Assembly: GCA_002733485.1 (NCBI GenBank)
Contig: NVVU01000034.1
Span: 7,092 to 14,418, forward strand
Direction: 5' to 3'
DNA: 7,327 bases
From: Robiginitomaculum sp.
Lineage (GTDB): Bacteria > Pseudomonadota > Alphaproteobacteria > Caulobacterales > Maricaulaceae
Both the position numbers and the translations under genes were made by a program. Shown one piece after another: positions 1-5,141 of this stretch (positions are counted from its first letter, which is position 1; every line of letters begins with the position of its first letter). The notes beneath the pieces are model-generated. The model saw only the letters and a program-made list of their open reading frames with translations. It searched no databases and had not been told where the DNA came from.

Positions 1-467
1 TCCAGAACGCTGGCGGGCGGGGCGGTGTTCAACGTATCCTCAAAGGCCAGCAAACAGCCTTTGGTAGTGCCATGATGGCCGGTGCCAAAGGCCTCACCCG
101 CTTCGATCAGGATAGAGACCAGCGCCGGGTCATCCGGCACTTCGTGATGTGCCCCATGGACGTAAAACCGCCCGGCGCGCACCACAGGCAGCCCCTCCAG
201 AGACTTGGCAATCCAGTTTTCGTCCACCAATGGTCGGCAATCCTGGGTAAAACCCGCGCCCGGTACATAACTTTGCGCAAAGTCGCTGGCGCTGAGTTCA
301 TCGACAAAGAGCAATTGCAAACGCCCCTCGGGCAGTTTTTCTTCGAACACCGACAGCGCCAGCCACGGTGCCTCTTCCTGATCATCCTGCTCATTGGCCC
401 AGTCTTTCAGTGCCTCAAACGAGCCAATAATATTGACCTGCCAAACTTCATGGCCGACGGCGCTCAT
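1..467 (-). CDS. prmA: Ribosomal protein L11 methyltransferase PrmA, N-terminal part (cut by left window edge)
   Basis: PrmA uses S-adenosylmethionine to methylate ribosomal protein L11 in the cytoplasm. About 155 codons are visible, reading MSAVGHEVWQVNI onward; the 3' part lies outside the window. The N-terminal substrate-recognition region comes first. It is followed by the linker FYVHG and the family signature IEAGEAFGTGHHGTTKG near residues 130-147. The last visible residues (SVL) begin the SAM-binding motif I, which would continue as VLDxGxGSG beyond the edge. The ATG is fixed: the same frame has a TGA at 486-488 and no other start in between. That ATG overlaps the stop of the upstream MerR gene in an ATGA arrangement, and no clear Shine-Dalgarno sequence precedes it, so translation is probably coupled to merR. 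Identity is seen from the signature; coupling is inferred. Confidence 0.93.
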   Translation of the reverse strand, partial: MSAVGHEVWQVNIIGSFEALKDWANEQDDQEEAPWLALSVFEEKLPEGRLQLLFVDELSASDFAQSYVPGAGFTQDCRPLVDENWIAKSLEGLPVVRAGRFYVHGAHHEVPDDPALVSILIEAGEAFGTGHHGTTKGCLLAFEDTLNTAPPASVL

Positions 468-895
468 TGTACGGTGCCATGAGTGTCACTGGCACACAGA
501 TCATGATTGGCCAGGGTTTCAATCACCCGGCAATGGGCCGTATCAGTGCCATCACAACAATCCACCATCCGGGTCAGCTCTCTTTTCAGACTGTTCAGCG
601 CCGCAATTTTGGCTTTGACGGCCTGCAAATGCTCCCGGGCGATCGAATCCGCGGTAGTGCAATCGCGCTTTGGGTCATCGGCCAGGTCCAGCAGATTGCG
701 GATCTGATCCAGCGAAAAGCCCAGCGCCCGGGCATGGCGAATAAAGCTGAGGCGCTTCACTGCCTCTTCCTCATAGCGCCGCTGGCCACCATAAGTGCGC
801 ACAGGTTCGCTCATCAGGCCAATCTGCTCGTAATAGCGGATAGTCTGCACCTTGGCACCCGCGCGCCGTGCCAGCATCCCAATAGGAAGCATCAT
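464..895 (-). CDS. MerR-family heavy-metal-responsive transcriptional regulator (ZntR/CadR/PbrR-like)
   Basis: This 143-residue protein has the usual MerR length and layout. A winged helix-turn-helix occupies about residues 3-72, with the signatures TIRYYEQIGL (18-27), RTYGGQRRY (33-41) and FIRHARALGFSL (51-62). A long dimerisation helix follows (about 82-112), then a Cys-rich metal loop. Cys79, Cys113, Cys114 and Cys122 sit almost exactly where E. coli ZntR has Cys79, Cys114, Cys115 and Cys124; His121 is a further candidate ligand and Cys134 is in the tail. Cys79 together with the CC pair argues for a divalent ion (Zn, Cd or Pb) rather than the copper type. Two ATG codons are adjacent (893-895 and 890-892). 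An AAGGA Shine-Dalgarno lies 4-5 bases upstream of the first. The gene overlaps prmA by 4 bp. No efflux pump or metallothionein is divergent from it. The exact metal cannot be told from sequence. Confidence 0.93.
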   Translation of the reverse strand: MMLPIGMLARRAGAKVQTIRYYEQIGLMSEPVRTYGGQRRYEEEAVKRLSFIRHARALGFSLDQIRNLLDLADDPKRDCTTADSIAREHLQAVKAKIAALNSLKRELTRMVDCCDGTDTAHCRVIETLANHDLCASDTHGTVQ

Positions 896-910
896 TTTTT
901 CCTTTTAAAC

Positions 911-925
911 CTACAATACTTGTAG
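911..925. promoter_or_regulatory. 15-bp dyad at the merR promoter, candidate MerR operator
   Basis: CTACAATACTTGTAG is a perfect inverted repeat with 6-bp arms and a 3-bp centre, 15 bp upstream of the merR ATG. On the minus strand the surroundings read CTCTACAAGTATTGTAGG, resembling the dyads recognised by PbrR/CadR-type MerR proteins. It does not sit cleanly between good -35 and -10 hexamers. The nearest match on the minus strand is TTGCAT (942-947), then 17 bp, then TACAAG at the dyad edge, which would fit autorepression. The dyad is seen; its role is inferred. Confidence 0.55.
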
Positions 926-1049
926 AGATAAGAGTGTTGGAATGCAACCTTTTGGGAGGATGTCACTGATAATCATTGCCCTGAATTACATAATTATACT
1001 GGCTAGCCATGCCATGGGCGCAGCTTTGTTTTATCCCCGCTTTCTGCAA

Positions 1050-1147
1050 GGGACAATGAGGGGTTAAAAGGGGGAATTGAGGGACGCTTAAGGGAAGCTT
1101 TTGTCTCTTTAAGGGGCATTTAGGGGTAAATGAAGGATGGCCGAGGG
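1050..1147 (+). repeat. Helically phased G-run array (degenerate ~10.5-bp repeat)
   Basis: Runs of 3-5 G (2 at one position) occur on the plus strand at 1050-1052, 1060-1063, 1070-1074, 1081-1083, 1092-1094, 1113-1116, 1123-1126, 1135-1136 and 1145-1147. Centre-to-centre spacing is 10-11 bp, with one position skipped near 1103. The spacers are mostly A/T-rich, such as TTAAAA, AATTGA and TTAA. The first five runs have spacers of 6-8 bases, so an imperfect G-quadruplex is also conceivable. The spacing is read directly; any function is unknown. Confidence 0.6.
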
Positions 1148-1207
1148 TAAGAGGTGCCCCTTATTGACCCTTGGGCGCGCTATACGGGGGATAAGCTCTC
1201 CTCGTCG

Positions 1208-1271
1208 TCCTCCGACTTGATCGGAGGATCCATAGCGCAGATCTGCTTGCGCTCAGATTCAGTTTGGATCC
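1208..1271. repeat. GGATCC-type intergenic palindromic repeat element
   Basis: A hairpin TCCTCCGA / TCGGAGGA (1208-1215, 1221-1228; loop CTTGA) is followed by GGATCCA (1226-1232), which is mirrored by TGGATCC (1265-1271). Between these lies AGCGCA / TGCGCT (1234-1239, 1248-1253) around a GATCTGC core. Downstream, CCGGAATGACA near 1300 resembles the usual outer end of such elements. This matches the general form of intergenic repeats common in Alphaproteobacteria. A second member lies at 5052-5118. Confidence 0.65.
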
Positions 1272-1385
1272 CGGCCAGTTTACCCTAACGAAAGTTGGGA
1301 CCGGAATGACACGGGCGTGTTTTGGGGTGGGAATTGCGAAACCTTATCCTACACTGGTGCGGTTGGGGTATCGTGTTTGTATAGC

Positions 1386-1429
1386 CCCCACCTGTCATTG
1401 CCAGCCCGTCCCGGCAATGACAGGTGGGG
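1386..1429. repeat. Perfect 17-bp-arm hairpin
   Basis: CCCCACCTGTCATTGCC (1386-1402) is the exact reverse complement of 1413-1429, with the 10-base loop AGCCCGTCCC. Weaker outer pairing continues: GTATA (1379-1383) with TATAC (1433-1437), and TGGGG (1364-1368) with CCCCA (1440-1444). The GTCATTGCC/GGCAATGAC core looks like another intergenic repeat type. It has no T tract on either side, so it is not a typical intrinsic terminator. Confidence 0.75.
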
Positions 1430-1574
1430 AAATATACCGCCCCATACAGAGCTGTCACGTAGCCCCCTCGAAGTATGGATAACCCAAACCCGTACTTCCC
1501 TGACGCATTCGCGGGAGCGGGTATAAAATTCTTATCTCGCAAGGGCACTTGGTGCATTTAGTTCCAGGCTCTAG

Positions 1575-1613
1575 ATTTAAAAAATAATAATTATTAATAT
1601 TTAATTTTATTTA
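1575..1613. promoter_or_regulatory. 39-base uninterrupted A/T stretch upstream of the secreted-protein gene
   Basis: Positions 1575-1613 contain only A and T. The surrounding 1571-1690 has 21 G or C in 120 bases (17.5%), in sharp contrast to the G+C-rich genes nearby. This could be an UP-like promoter element, a target of an AT-binding nucleoid protein, or the edge of acquired DNA. Composition is seen; role is inferred. Confidence 0.4.
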
Positions 1614-1644
1614 GATACTTTATAACATAACCACATAAAACGAG

Positions 1645-1663
1645 TTGTAATTGATGATTACAA
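1645..1663. promoter_or_regulatory. 19-bp palindrome, candidate operator of the secreted-protein gene
   Basis: TTGTAATTGATGATTACAA has perfect 7-bp arms (TTGTAAT / ATTACAA) around TGATG. It lies about 130 bp upstream of the ATG at 1795, inside the AT-rich region. The size and symmetry suit a dimeric regulator; it also contains a T-N11-A spacing as seen at LysR-type sites. No specific regulator can be named. Confidence 0.4.
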
Positions 1664-1745
1664 ATTATTATGATACCGTAATAACTTTCTGGGGGGAAAG
1701 CGATATTTTGTATTGCTTTAATGGGCTGACGATACAGCTTGTGCA

Positions 1746-1751
1746 TATACT
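1746..1751 (+). promoter_or_regulatory. Possible -10 element (TATACT) for the secreted-protein gene
   Basis: TATACT lies 43 bp upstream of the ATG. The nearest -35-like sequence, GCTGAC (1725-1730), is 15 bp upstream, which is short of the ideal 17. An alternative AT-rich hexamer lies near 1773. This is a weak call. Confidence 0.25.
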
Positions 1752-1794
1752 TTCCTCAATCACTCTACTCAATTTATACATATGGGGATAAAAC

Positions 1795-2256
1795 ATGAAC
1801 AAGGTTATTCCACTTTTACTTTCTGCCAGCATCGCTTCTGGTGCCTTTTTGGTACCCGCAATGGCTTCCGCAGAGGAACAACTGAAAAAACGGGAAAACG
1901 CCCGCTACTACCGTGTCATAAATTTCGATTTCAAACCGGGGCACAACGATGCGGCCTGGGACATTCTTTATGAAAAGATTGCGCCTGCCGTTCGGGCCAT
2001 GGACAAGGATTTTGTCGCGCTGGACTGGGAATCCGGTCCGTGGGATTCAACCGTCTATATCACTCTGGAAGATGGGTATGGGTCTTTGGAATATTCGACC
2101 TCGCCCCAAGGCGCTGCCTTTATGGCCTCACTGGCCAAACTGGAAGGCGGTGAAGACGCCGCCAATAAAGTGATGAAGGAATGGACTTCACATATTGATA
2201 ATGACAGCACGGGGCTGGCGCACATGCACCTGCCCCCGCCTGACAAAGATAAATAG
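1795..2256 (+). CDS. Secreted protein of unknown function, possibly a dimeric alpha/beta-barrel fold
   Basis: The product is 153 residues. Residues 1-26 form a clear Sec signal peptide: a Lys at position 3, a hydrophobic core LLLSASIASGAFLV, and a PAMASA cleavage site before EE. The mature part is about 127 residues, has no cysteine, and should be periplasmic or exported. It opens with a charged segment (EEQLKKRENARYY), then VINFDFKPGHNDAAWDILY, and later WDSTVYITLEDGYGSLEY. A beta strand, a PGxxDAAW-like helix start, then a strand and acidic turn are reminiscent of ABM/dimeric alpha-beta barrel proteins, but this is inference and I recognise no named family. The tail contains HMHLPPPDKDK. 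GGGGA (1784-1788), 6 bases before the ATG, fixes the start. It is the only plus-strand gene and converges with the ABM gene. Confidence 0.85.
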   Translation: MNKVIPLLLSASIASGAFLVPAMASAEEQLKKRENARYYRVINFDFKPGHNDAAWDILYEKIAPAVRAMDKDFVALDWESGPWDSTVYITLEDGYGSLEYSTSPQGAAFMASLAKLEGGEDAANKVMKEWTSHIDNDSTGLAHMHLPPPDKDK

Positions 2257-2257
2257 G

Positions 2258-2300
2258 AAAAACGGATAACGGCGCAGCGCAAACGCGTTGCGCCCATCCG
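2258..2300 (-). terminator. Intrinsic terminator between convergent genes (best for the minus strand)
   Basis: The stem GGCGCAGCGC / GCGTTGCGCC (2271-2280, 2285-2294; one G-T pair) has an AAAC loop. Outer pairs CGGAT (2263-2267) and ATCCG (2296-2300) extend it. Read on the minus strand, the stem is followed by CGTTTTTCC, a T tract that suits termination after the ABM gene. On the plus strand the stem starts 7 bases after the secreted-protein stop but no T tract follows, so termination there would be weaker. Confidence 0.75.
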
Positions 2301-2313
2301 CCGTCCAATACGA

Positions 2314-2619
2314 TTACATCAGTTTGGTGGCACCGCCGGCCTCATAGGCCGAAACACTGGCCCCGGCGCGTTTGGCGCCCATAATGGCTTCCATGAATTT
2401 GGCCATATGCGGGGTCTGCATATGCGCATCCAGCGCCGCCTGATCTATCCACACCTCGAACAGACGAATGCGGCACGGATTGCCGATATCAATGGAAAAA
2501 CAATAATCAATACAGCCGGTTTCCTTCAGGGTCGCGGCCACCATTTCATTGCCCGACCCTAAAATTGAGGCGATTTCCGCCTCGGATTCCATATCAATAT
2601 AACCACCAACAATAATCAT
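2314..2619 (-). CDS. ABM-domain (antibiotic biosynthesis monooxygenase / YgiN-like) small protein
   Basis: This 101-residue single-domain protein has no signal peptide and is probably cytoplasmic. The ABM pattern is clear: strand MIIVGGYIDM (1-10), then ETGCIDYCFSID (33-44), and the family hallmark FEVWIDQAALDAHMQTPHM (54-72) followed by KFMEAI. Members of this fold dimerise as alpha-beta barrels. They include quinone monooxygenases, haem-degrading enzymes and proteins of unknown role, so no substrate can be assigned. Cys36, Cys40 and Cys49 are present but form no known motif. A strong AGGAAG Shine-Dalgarno precedes the ATG by 5-6 bases. The gene begins 31 bp after the uvrD stop on the same strand and is followed by a terminator, so it is probably co-transcribed with uvrD. 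Confidence 0.88.
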   Translation of the reverse strand: MIIVGGYIDMESEAEIASILGSGNEMVAATLKETGCIDYCFSIDIGNPCRIRLFEVWIDQAALDAHMQTPHMAKFMEAIMGAKRAGASVSAYEAGGATKLM

Positions 2620-2650
2620 TTTTTCTTCCTTTTTCTGTTTGATTTAATTC

Positions 2651-4963
2651 TTAGGTCTTTTCGACAAATCCGGCCATGACTTTTTTGGCCCCGGCCTTGT
2701 CAAAACTGACGCTAAGCTTGTCGCCATCAATTTGCGTGATGCGGCCATAGCCAAATTTCTGGTGGAAAATACGCATTCCTTGTTTTAGGCCATTTTTCAG
2801 GCCATTTGAGCTTTTTCTGTCTGCACCAAGGCGCTGTGCTGTCCCGTCTATGGTTTTGTTGCGCACCGAGTTCTTGTTGGCCTGAAAGCGCGCCCAGCCG
2901 GGGCTGTTATAAGTCGAGCGAGCCTCGTCAAAACCCACTTCGGCGTGACCGCCCTCATCGCGATTATAATAGCCGGTATCGGCCTGCGCATCCACATGTT
3001 CGGGGGGCAGCTCGTCGACAAAGCGCGAGGGCAAAACGCTCTGCCAGCGGCCATAAATCTGTCGGTTGGCGGCAAAATAGATAATCGCCTGTTCCCGTGC
3101 CCGGGTCAGGCCCACATAGGCCAGTCGGCGCTCTTCCTCCAGCGCCTCAACCCCGCCCTCATCCAATGATCGTTGCGAGGGAAAAACGCTTTCTTCCCAG
3201 CCCGGCAGGATGACCAATGGAAATTCCAGCCCCTTGGCCGCGTGCAAAGTCATCAGGCTGATCTGGTCATCATTTTCGGTGCGGGTGTCCAGCTCGGAGA
3301 CCAGCGCCACATGTTCCAGATAACCATCCAGCGTATCAAACGCCCCCATGGCCTGGACCAGTTCTTTCAGATTATCCAGCCGTCCCTGCGCCAGCGGGCT
3401 TTTGTCGGCCATCCACATGGCGCTATAGCCGCTTTCGTCCAGAATGATCTCGGTCAGCTCCCCATGGGGCAGGCTGTTCGCCATGTCGCGCCAGCGATCA
3501 ATATCGCCCAGCAACAGGCGCAGGCCGGTGCGCGCCTTGCCCCCAATCTCGTCCGTGGCGATCACATGGCGGCAAGCCTCCATCAGCGGCACCTCCATAG
3601 CGCGGGCAAGCTGTTGCAGCTTTTGCACCGATGTGGCCCCAATGCCGCGCTTTGGCACGTTGATGATGCGCTCGAATGCCAGATCATCAGCACCGGATTT
3701 AACGGCACGTAAATAGGCATGAGCGTCCCGGATTTCAGCCCGTTCAAAAAACCGGGGGCCACCCACCACACGGTATGGCAAGCCCAATTGGATAAAGCGG
3801 TCTTCAAAGGCGCGCATTTGCCAGGAGGCCCGCACCAGCACCGCGCAATCGGCATAAGCGCGATCTTTGGAGTACCAGTTTTCTATTTCCTCGCAGGCGG
3901 CACGGGCCTCGGCCTCGCCATCCCAGACCCCGCGCACGGCGACTTTTTCACCGCCCGCCTCATCGGTCCAGAGCGTCTTGCCAAGCCGCCCCTTATTGGC
4001 GGTAATCAGCCCAGAGGCCGCCCCCAATATGTGTTCGGTCGAGCGGTAATTGCGCTCAAGACGCACCACTTTGGCACCCGGAAAATCCTTTTCAAAGCGC
4101 AAAATATTATCTACCTCGGCACCGCGCCAGCCATAAATGGACTGGTCATCATCGCCCACCACGCAAAGATTGGACGTGCCGCGCGCCAGCAGGCGCAACC
4201 ACAAATACTGCGCCACATTGGTGTCCTGATACTCGTCCACCAGCAAATAGCGAAACCGCCGATGATACTCGAACAGGACATCGTCGTGGGTAAGAAATAT
4301 GTTCAGGGTGTGCAGCAATAAATCGCCAAAATCACAGGCGTTCAGCACTTTCAGGCGCTCCTGATACACCCCGTAGAGCTTGGCACCCTTGCCGTTGGCA
4401 AAGCTGTAGCCGTCCTGCGCCGCCAGCTTTTCCGGGCCAAGGCCACGGTTTTTCCAGCCATCAATCAGCGAGGCCAGATGCCGGGCTGTCCAGCGCTTTT
4501 CATCGATATTTTCGGCGGTAATCACCTGTTTCAGCAAGCGCAACTGATCATCAGTATCCAGAATGGAAAAGGATGATTTCAGCCCCACCAGTTCCGCATG
4601 ACGGCGCAGGATCTGCGCCGAGATCGAGTGAAACGTGCCCAGCCATTGCAGACGCTCGACCGCATCGCCGATCAGCGTGCCCACCCGGTGACGCATTTCG
4701 CGGGCCGCCTTGTTGGTAAAGGTAACGCACAGAATTTCCCACGGATTGGCATGGCCCAGGTTGAGGATATGCGCGAGGCGCGTGGTCAGCACCCGGGTTT
4801 TGCCCGTGCCCGCCCCGGCCAGCACCAGAACCGGGCCGGTGAGGGCCTCAACGGCCTCACGCTGTTCGGGGTTCAGGCCCTCCAGATAGGGCGCTGGCCG
4901 CGCGGGGGCGCGAGCGCGTGCCAGGTCTGATATTTTTTGGGTTTCTGCCAATGGCTTGCTCAA
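2651..4963 (-). CDS. uvrD: ATP-dependent DNA helicase UvrD/PcrA (superfamily 1A)
   Basis: UvrD is a 3'-5' helicase acting in nucleotide excision and mismatch repair and in clearing stalled replication forks. The protein is 770 residues, slightly longer than E. coli UvrD (720). All SF1A motifs are intact: Q motif LNPEQREAV (30-38), Walker A GAGTGKT (50-56), Ia VTFTNKAAREM (80-90), DEYQDTN (243-249), III GDDDQSIYGWRGA (270-282), IV LERNYRS (302-308), V TLHAAKGLEFPLV (572-584) and VI EEERRLAYVGLTRAR (609-623). The C-terminal Tudor-like domain occupies about 730-770 (FHQKFGYGRI ... VMAGFVEKT). An in-frame TGA directly precedes TTG 4961-4963, and no ATG or GTG lies before the Q motif, so the start is TTG here or at codon 5. 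No good Shine-Dalgarno is visible. Confidence 0.97.
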   Translation of the reverse strand: MSKPLAETQKISDLARARAPARPAPYLEGLNPEQREAVEALTGPVLVLAGAGTGKTRVLTTRLAHILNLGHANPWEILCVTFTNKAAREMRHRVGTLIGDAVERLQWLGTFHSISAQILRRHAELVGLKSSFSILDTDDQLRLLKQVITAENIDEKRWTARHLASLIDGWKNRGLGPEKLAAQDGYSFANGKGAKLYGVYQERLKVLNACDFGDLLLHTLNIFLTHDDVLFEYHRRFRYLLVDEYQDTNVAQYLWLRLLARGTSNLCVVGDDDQSIYGWRGAEVDNILRFEKDFPGAKVVRLERNYRSTEHILGAASGLITANKGRLGKTLWTDEAGGEKVAVRGVWDGEAEARAACEEIENWYSKDRAYADCAVLVRASWQMRAFEDRFIQLGLPYRVVGGPRFFERAEIRDAHAYLRAVKSGADDLAFERIINVPKRGIGATSVQKLQQLARAMEVPLMEACRHVIATDEIGGKARTGLRLLLGDIDRWRDMANSLPHGELTEIILDESGYSAMWMADKSPLAQGRLDNLKELVQAMGAFDTLDGYLEHVALVSELDTRTENDDQISLMTLHAAKGLEFPLVILPGWEESVFPSQRSLDEGGVEALEEERRLAYVGLTRAREQAIIYFAANRQIYGRWQSVLPSRFVDELPPEHVDAQADTGYYNRDEGGHAEVGFDEARSTYNSPGWARFQANKNSVRNKTIDGTAQRLGADRKSSNGLKNGLKQGMRIFHQKFGYGRITQIDGDKLSVSFDKAGAKKVMAGFVEKT

Positions 4964-4973
4964 TCAGAATCGA

Positions 4974-4988
4974 AAACGAAGCGCGAAC
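4974..4988 (-). promoter_or_regulatory. SOS-box-like sequence upstream of uvrD
   Basis: Read on the minus strand this is GTTC-N7-GTTT, one base away from the alphaproteobacterial LexA box GTTC-N7-GTTC. It ends 10 bases upstream of the TTG start of uvrD. SOS control of uvrD is known in other bacteria. With one mismatch allowed, such a match is not very rare by chance in a gap this size. Confidence 0.3.
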
Positions 4989-5051
4989 ATAACACGGCAA
5001 ACGCGAAACGCACGGGCTTTGTTTCAGTGATCAGGAATTGATTATACCGAG

Positions 5052-5118
5052 GGCCCCCGGGCGAAGACCCGGGGTCCAATACGATGGATCCCGGATAGCC
5101 AAATGGCTTCCGGGAACC
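5052..5118. repeat. GGATCC-type intergenic palindromic repeat element, second copy
   Basis: Two hairpins lie side by side. CCCCGGG / CCCGGGG (5055-5061, 5068-5074; loop CGAAGA) is followed by CCCGGA-T-AGCC / GGCT-TCCGGG (5090-5100, 5105-5114; loop AAAT, one bulged T). TGGATCC (5085-5091) links them. The layout matches the element at 1208-1271, though the stem sequences differ. It fills most of the gap between uvrD and the DUF45 gene. Confidence 0.65.
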
Positions 5119-5141
5119 CTGAAAAGTATTTTACTTTTCAG
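5119..5141 (-). terminator. Hairpin overlapping the stop codon of the DUF45 metallopeptidase gene
   Basis: CTGAAAAGTA (5119-5128) and TACTTTTCAG (5132-5141) are perfect 10-bp arms with a 3-base loop. The TAA stop (5131-5133) lies in the loop and arm. On the minus strand the next bases are GGGTTCCC, not a T tract, so a classical intrinsic terminator is doubtful. It may protect the 3' end of the mRNA or belong to the adjacent repeat. Confidence 0.4.

Larger units (their letters stand above)
896..1794. other. Long intergenic region without a credible gene
   Basis: About 900 bases separate the divergent merR and the secreted-protein gene. The open frames here are short, overlap each other on both strands, lack Shine-Dalgarno sequences, and translate through the hairpin repeats. 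Contents in order: the merR dyad (911-925); a palindrome TGGCTAGCCA (1000-1009); a G-run ladder (1050-1147); a GGATCC-type hairpin element (1208-1271); a long perfect hairpin (1386-1429); and a spaced GAAGTA/TACTTC pair (1470-1475, 1493-1498). From about 1571 the composition switches abruptly to very AT-rich promoter DNA. No tRNA or known small RNA was recognised. Confidence 0.7.

Noticed and set aside
993..998. TATAAT on the minus strand as a merR promoter
   Set aside because: No -35-like hexamer lies 16-18 bp upstream, no extended -10 TG is present, and it is about 100 bp from the gene; not enough to call.
1285..1557. 90-residue open frame on the minus strand, and overlapping plus-strand frames at 1264-1482 and 1317-1526
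   Set aside because: They run through the hairpin repeats on both strands, overlap each other, lack ribosome sites and show no recognisable domain; they are translated repeat DNA.
2303..2314. 12-base direct repeat GTCCAATACGAT, also at 5074-5085
   Set aside because: About one such match is expected by chance in a window this long, and nothing else is shared around it.
3173..3712. Long plus-strand frames opposite uvrD (also 3719-4321)
   Set aside because: They are antisense shadows of the intact uvrD reading frame with no domain or ribosome site.
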